Source of the DNA: Phycicoccus sp. Root101
GTDB taxonomy: Bacteria; Actinomycetota; Actinomycetes; Actinomycetales; Dermatophilaceae
Length of the DNA: 64,000 bases
Assembly (NCBI RefSeq): GCF_001426245.1
Contig: NZ_LMCM01000009.1
Span: 124,001-188,000, forward strand
Direction: 5' to 3'
In this document: one piece after another, positions 59,857 to 64,000 of the stretch
Layout of the letters: each line of letters starts with the position of its first letter
Numbering within the stretch: position 1 is the first letter of the stretch
The notes under the pieces: generated by a model
What the model saw: the letters and a program-made list of their open reading frames with translations, nothing else
What the model was told of the DNA's origin: nothing
The model's database searches: none
Position numbers and translations under genes: made by a program

Positions 59857-60546
59857 TCAATCTCCTTGTTCTGCAACGGTTGCAGCATCGTGGGCCAGGG
59901 AGTCCAGGAGCGGCTCGAGGGTCTGCCAGGTCTCGAAGGACACCCGCGCGGCTGCGTCGACATCGCCCTGTTCACAGAGGTCGACGAGGCGCGCGTGCAG
60001 CACGACCGAGCCCCGACCCGCCAGGGAGGCGAACCGGAGACGCTCGACGCGCCGCAGCACGGGTGTGTACTGCTCGAGGACGGCGGACACCGCCGCGTTG
60101 CCCGCAGCCGCGACCGGTATGCCGTGCAGCTCGTCGTCCGCCTCGAGCGCCGCGTCCGCGTCCCCGGCCTCGAGTGCGGTCGCGAAGCGGAGGTTGGCCC
60201 GACGCATGCGCTCGACGTCCGAGCTCGTCAGCTGGGGCACGGCCTCGCGCACGGCGAGCTCGTGCATGGCAGCCACCACCGCCTGGGCATCGCGGACGGC
60301 TCGGGCGTCGAGGGACGCGACCGTCGTCGAGCGGCCGGGGAGCGCGCTCACCAGGCCGGCCTGCTGGAGCCGGAGCAGGGCCTCCCGCACCGGGGTCCGG
60401 CTCACCCCGAGCCACGCCGCGAGCTCCTGGTCGCGCAGCTGCTCGCCCGGCTGGAGCGTGCCGTCGACGATGGAGTCCCTCAGGCGGAGGTAGACGTCGT
60501 CACGCAGCAGCGCCCGCGGCGCGATCGAGGACTCGGGGACAGGCAC
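59857..60546 (-). CDS. GntR-family (FCD) regulator of the ACC deaminase gene
   Basis: The 229-residue regulator has an N-terminal winged helix ([21 protein letters not shown].. [16 protein letters not shown]) and an all-helical FCD ligand-binding domain with likely metal-binding Asp/His positions. It lies immediately upstream of acdS on the same strand, the actinobacterial acdR-acdS arrangement, so it probably controls the deaminase in response to ACC or a related compound. The GTG lies 2 bp from a GATAT-N5-ATATC dyad. Confidence 0.87.
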   Translation of the reverse strand: MPVPESSIAPRALLRDDVYLRLRDSIVDGTLQPGEQLRDQELAAWLGVSRTPVREALLRLQQAGLVSALPGRSTTVASLDARAVRDAQAVVAAMHELAVREAVPQLTSSDVERMRRANLRFATALEAGDADAALEADDELHGIPVAAAGNAAVSAVLEQYTPVLRRVERLRFASLAGRGSVVLHARLVDLCEQGDVDAAARVSFETWQTLEPLLDSLAHDAATVAEQGD

Positions 60547-60548
60547 GC

Positions 60549-60563
60549 GATATATTGCATATC
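60549..60563. promoter_or_regulatory. Candidate operator of the GntR-acdS unit
   Basis: GATAT-ATTGC-ATATC, an AT-rich dyad in a very GC-rich region, ends 2 bp before the GTG of the regulator. It also contains CAATAT, a possible -10 element. Autoregulation is likely. Confidence 0.6.
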
Positions 60564-60578
60564 ACTCGGCTCCTGCGG

Positions 60579-61841
60579 TCAAGTCCCGCGTGCGGACTCC
60601 GCGACGCCGTCGAGATCCTCGATGGTCCGGGTCCGGCCGATGGGCGACCCCACGAGCCACAGCACCGCGAGGGTCCCACCGGCCGCAGCCAGGTACAGCG
60701 TCGGGGCGATGCCGATCCACTCCCCCAGGAACCCGCCGAGCACCGCACCCAGCGGGCGGACGCCGTAGTTCACGGTCGAGAAGGCTCCCGCCACCCGGCT
60801 GCGGATCTCGTCCGGGACGACCGCGGTCTGCATCGCGTTGAGGGGCACGTCGAGCCACATGACGCCGAGACCGGTGACGAACTCGACCAGGGCGAGCACG
60901 CCGGCCCGCAGCCACAGGGGCCCACCGGCCAGCGGCAGCAGGGCGACCGGCGCAGAGAACAGGACGCCCCCCACCATGATGGTCCGCCCCATCCCGAGGA
61001 CTGCGGTCGCCCTGCGGGACAGCACGGCGCCGAGCAACCCACCGCTGGCCCCGACCCCGAGGGCGAGACCGATGCCTCCGGCCGAGAGTCCCAGCTGGCG
61101 GCTGGCGAACAGCACCAGCAGGGCCGCCACCACGAAGTTGAAGAAGTTCACGGTGGTGGCGAAGGCCAAGGAGACCCGCAGGTACGGGTGGCGCAGCACG
61201 AGCGCCATACCCTCTCGGGCCCTGCGCAGGAGCGGGGCGGCGCCCTCGCGGTCCACCGGCGGGTCCTGCACGTCCACTCCCCCGATGAGCACCGCGGATG
61301 CCGCGAAGGTGACGGCGTCGACGAACATCGCGACCGGGGCCGTCAGCAGCTGGATCAGGCCACCGGCCGCAGCCGGGCCCGCGACGAACGAGAAGGAGCG
61401 CGTCGTGCTCAGCAGGCTGTTGGCCTCGACGTACTGGTCACGACGCACCAGGGCGACGAAGAAGCTGGGGTAGGCGGTCTGGTAGAGCACCTGTCCGAGC
61501 CCGGCGACCAGGGCCACGACGAAGAGCTGGGCCATCGTCACCAGCCCGAACCAGTGGGCCACGGGCAGGCTGAGCAGGACCGCGCACCGGAGCAGGTCGG
61601 CGAGGACCAGCAGCCGCCGCTTCCGCTCGTGGTGGTCGACCCAGGTGCCGACGAGGAGGGACAGGAGGTTCGGGGTCCACACGGCGGCGGTGAGCAGCCC
61701 CACCGTCGGGGCACTCGCGTGCAGGGTCGTCACGGCGATCAGTGGGAGCGCGAGGTCGGTGATCCGGTCGCCGAACTGCGAGATCCCCTGACCCACCCAG
61801 TAGCGCCCGAACCGGTGGTCCCGCCACAGCGGCCGTGTCAC
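60579..61841 (-). CDS. Major facilitator superfamily transporter
   Basis: The 420-residue transporter has about twelve helices. The opening LWRDHRFGRYWVGQGISQFGDR and the central 'RRDQYVEANSLLSTTRSFSFVAGPAAAG' belong to the MFS_3/enterobactin-exporter-like family of drug or metabolite exporters (quoted in part: ANSLLSTTRSFSFVAGPAAA). The substrate is unknown. The GTG overlaps the ArsR-type regulator stop (GTGA), a typical repressor-efflux pair. Confidence 0.88.
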   Translation of the reverse strand: MTRPLWRDHRFGRYWVGQGISQFGDRITDLALPLIAVTTLHASAPTVGLLTAAVWTPNLLSLLVGTWVDHHERKRRLLVLADLLRCAVLLSLPVAHWFGLVTMAQLFVVALVAGLGQVLYQTAYPSFFVALVRRDQYVEANSLLSTTRSFSFVAGPAAAGGLIQLLTAPVAMFVDAVTFAASAVLIGGVDVQDPPVDREGAAPLLRRAREGMALVLRHPYLRVSLAFATTVNFFNFVVAALLVLFASRQLGLSAGGIGLALGVGASGGLLGAVLSRRATAVLGMGRTIMVGGVLFSAPVALLPLAGGPLWLRAGVLALVEFVTGLGVMWLDVPLNAMQTAVVPDEIRSRVAGAFSTVNYGVRPLGAVLGGFLGEWIGIAPTLYLAAAGGTLAVLWLVGSPIGRTRTIEDLDGVAESARGT

Positions 61842-62413
61842 GACGCCGGCGCTTCGGGGAGGACGTAGCGCAGCATCCGGACCGGGCGTGCGCCCGGTTC
61901 CGGCGCGGACCCCTTCGAGCGCAACACGTATGGCGCGAGGACCTGTTCGATGGCGGCCTCGATCGTGTCGAGCTCGTCCGCGGTCACGACGACCGTCGTG
62001 TTGGACAGGCCGGCCGACCGGCGCCACCCGTCCTCGAGCAGGGGCTCGGTCTCGCGGACCCAGCGCGCGGGCAGGTCCTGGGCCTGCTCGAACAGGACGC
62101 GGGACAGCAGCGTGGCCGCGTCGCGGCCGGCCTCGTCAGCCGGCGGCGTGAACCGGAACCCCCGACCCACCGCCTCCCACCAGCGCTGCCGCCCGTCGGA
62201 CTCCACCTCGGCGTCGCGGACCAGGCCGTGCTCGGCGAGGTGCCGCAGGTGCCAGCTGGTGACCGAGGGCGTCGCGCCCACCTCGGGGGCGAGTGCCGTC
62301 GCGGTGCTGGGACCGTCCTTCTGGAGCCGGCTGAGGATGGCCAGCCGGGTCGGGTGGGCCAGGGCGCGCATGCCCCTGGGCGTGAGCTCGACGTCGTCGT
62401 ACGGGTTGGACAC
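61838..62413 (-). CDS. ArsR-like winged-helix regulator of the transporter
   Basis: The 191-residue regulator has an HTH_20/ArsR-type domain at residues 10-85 (RGMRALAHPTRLAILSRL.. ATPSVTSWHLRHLAEHGLV) and a helical C-terminal domain typical of this actinobacterial type. No metal-binding Cys motif is present, so it senses something else. The GTG is preceded by GGGAGG. It is followed by overlap with the transporter gene, so it probably controls export of its own inducer. An inverted repeat upstream is a candidate operator. Confidence 0.85.
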   Translation of the reverse strand: MSNPYDDVELTPRGMRALAHPTRLAILSRLQKDGPSTATALAPEVGATPSVTSWHLRHLAEHGLVRDAEVESDGRQRWWEAVGRGFRFTPPADEAGRDAATLLSRVLFEQAQDLPARWVRETEPLLEDGWRRSAGLSNTTVVVTADELDTIEAAIEQVLAPYVLRSKGSAPEPGARPVRMLRYVLPEAPAS

Positions 62414-62441
62414 CGGACCTCCCGGAGGCTGTGCCACTGAT

Positions 62442-62473
62442 GTGAGAGAACTGTTTCGAGAGGACTCTCTCAC
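62442..62473. promoter_or_regulatory. Candidate operator of the regulator-transporter pair
   Basis: GTGAGAGA (62442-62449) and TCTCTCAC (62466-62473) form a perfect 8-bp dyad with a 16-nt centre, 29 bp upstream of the regulator start and in the divergent spacer with the GNAT gene. Confidence 0.6.
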
Positions 62474-62542
62474 GAATTGCACGAGCAGGCCAGAGCGGAA
62501 ATCCACGTGCGCACACCTCACCCCGCCCGCCACGATGGCGGC

Positions 62543-63439
62543 ATGAACCTGCCACCGGGTCTCGTGGCCCGCCCCCTCGTGATGTCCGACGCCTCGGCGG
62601 TCCACGCGCTCTTCGCCGCAGCCGAGCTCGCCGACACCGGTGAGGTCGCCGTCGAGCTCGAGGACATCGAGGGTGGCTGGCAGCGACCCAGCTTCGACCT
62701 CGAGCAGGAGAGCATCGGGGTGTTCGAGAACGGGACCCTCGTCGCGGCCGGCGAGGTCTACAAGACCCGTCGCGCCGAGGCCACCGTCCACCCTGACCAT
62801 CGCGGCCGCGGCATCGGTACCTGGCTCGCCCGCTGGGTCGAGGACTGCTCGCGGCGGCGTGGGGGCAGTCTCGTCGGCCAGAGCGTGCCGGTGGGCGGCT
62901 CCGCGGAGAGGCTCTACCAGTCGCTCGGCTACCGCGAGGGTTGGCGGGCCTGGGTGCTGGTCGTCCCCGAGGGCGCGGCGATCGAGCCCCAGCCGCTCCC
63001 CCGCGGGTACGTGCTGCGCGACCTCGTCGTCGGCGAGGACGAGGAGACGGCCTACCGGCTCGTCGAGGACGCGTTCAACGAATGGCCCGACCGACAGCCC
63101 AGCACGTTCGACGACTGGGCCGCGAGCACGGTGCGCCGGCCGGGGTTCGAGCCGTGGCAGATCCGGTTCGCCGTGGACGACCGCGGCACCGCCGTCGGGG
63201 TCGCGTTCCTGATCGTGACCGAGGGGTGCGGGTACGTCGACCAGCTGGCCGTCCGCAGTGACCAGCGCGGGAAGGGCCTGGCCCGGGCGCTGCTCGTCGA
63301 CGCCTTCGCTCGCGCACGCGAGCACGGCGCCGCCCGCAGCGAGCTGTCGACCGACTCACGGACCGGCGCCCTCCCGCTGTACGAGCACGTCGGGATGCAG
63401 GTCAGCCAGAGCTACCAGCACTGGATGACCGACGTCTGA
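62543..63439 (+). CDS. Double-domain GNAT acetyltransferase
   Basis: The 298-residue protein has two GNAT domains. The first (about residues 5-150) carries an acetyl-CoA loop ATVHPDHRGRGIGTWLARW; the second (about residues 155-298) carries DQLAVRSDQRGKGLARALLVDAF. This resembles the MshD-type tandem GNAT layout, but mycothiol-specific features cannot be confirmed. The substrate is unknown. CACGAT lies 6 nt before the ATG as a possible -10 element. Confidence 0.82.
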   Translation: MNLPPGLVARPLVMSDASAVHALFAAAELADTGEVAVELEDIEGGWQRPSFDLEQESIGVFENGTLVAAGEVYKTRRAEATVHPDHRGRGIGTWLARWVEDCSRRRGGSLVGQSVPVGGSAERLYQSLGYREGWRAWVLVVPEGAAIEPQPLPRGYVLRDLVVGEDEETAYRLVEDAFNEWPDRQPSTFDDWAASTVRRPGFEPWQIRFAVDDRGTAVGVAFLIVTEGCGYVDQLAVRSDQRGKGLARALLVDAFARAREHGAARSELSTDSRTGALPLYEHVGMQVSQSYQHWMTDV

Positions 63440-63467
63440 CGGTCAGCCCTCCGGCGCGAGGGCACGA

Positions 63468-63525
63468 CGAAGGGTGGCGATCTGCCGCCTCGGACGGGCC
63501 TGAAACGGCAGATCGCCACCCTTCG
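63468..63525. terminator. 20-bp inverted repeat between convergent genes
   Basis: CGAAGGGTGGCGATCTGCCG (63468-63487) and its exact reverse complement (63506-63525) flank an 18-nt loop, between the GNAT gene and asd. It is the longest looped stem in the window and a probable two-way terminator. Confidence 0.8.
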
Positions 63526-63540
63526 CGGTGGTCACCGGCG

Positions 63541-64000
<460 letters not shown>

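Overview
The window is 64 kb of ordinary, gene-dense chromosome from a high-GC Gram-positive bacterium. Several things point to an actinobacterium of the order Micrococcales, most like the Intrasporangiaceae: very high GC, GTG and TTG starts, TGA/ATG overlaps, many leaderless promoters (TANNNT, then 6-8 nt, then a start codon), a FasR-fabD-fabH-acpP-fabF cluster followed by a DUF3145 gene, GAF-ANTAR regulators, mycobacterial-type Zur, LexA and IdeR boxes, and a class II glycyl-tRNA synthetase. The genus is inferred, not proven. No insertion sequence, prophage, CRISPR array or rRNA gene was seen.

Layout. 1-712 is a truncated secreted glycerophosphodiesterase. 839-5830 is the fatty-acid synthase II cluster with its PucR-type regulator. 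5953-8612 holds small membrane and secreted proteins and DUF3145. 8766-8839 is tRNA-Met. 9117-10677 is a tandem pair of GAF-ANTAR regulators. 11158-19981 is a cell-wall galactofuranan locus: glfT1 faces a six-gene, end-overlapping operon of a GT2 glycosyltransferase, glf, glfT2, a Wzm/Wzt-type exporter and a polytopic membrane protein. 20035-23380 is a gluABCD-type amino-acid importer. 24557-25945 is an L-amino-acid oxidase-like flavoenzyme, followed by tRNA-Asn. dnaG (26743-28701) and dgt (32527-33765), usually neighbours, are split by an opposite-strand ferric-iron ABC operon (28919-32523) with an iron box.

33776-48863 holds a YdeI-like protein, a DJ-1/PfpI protein, a secreted subtilisin, dusB, a sulfurtransferase, an ABC efflux pair with a DesK/DesR-like two-component system, a threonine synthase, a sigma factor fused to a membrane-anchored extracytoplasmic domain, and glyS. 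49316-52549 is a self-regulated zinc uptake operon (znuA-znuC-znuB-zur) whose promoter carries two Zur boxes. 52596-64000 holds uppS-recO, a HIT hydrolase, an alkB-like repair gene behind an SOS box, leuA with a Leu-rich leader peptide, an ACC deaminase with its GntR regulator, an ArsR-type/MFS pair, a double-GNAT protein and the 3' part of asd.

How it works together. The strongest themes are metal-responsive uptake (Zur for zinc, IdeR/DtxR for iron), a dedicated galactan synthesis and export module, and small promoters that start transcription at or next to the start codon. Convergent gene pairs are repeatedly separated by long perfect inverted repeats. A strand-symmetric heptamer, G(G/C)CATAC, recurs through both genes and spacers. 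All coordinates, motif positions and counts were read by eye.
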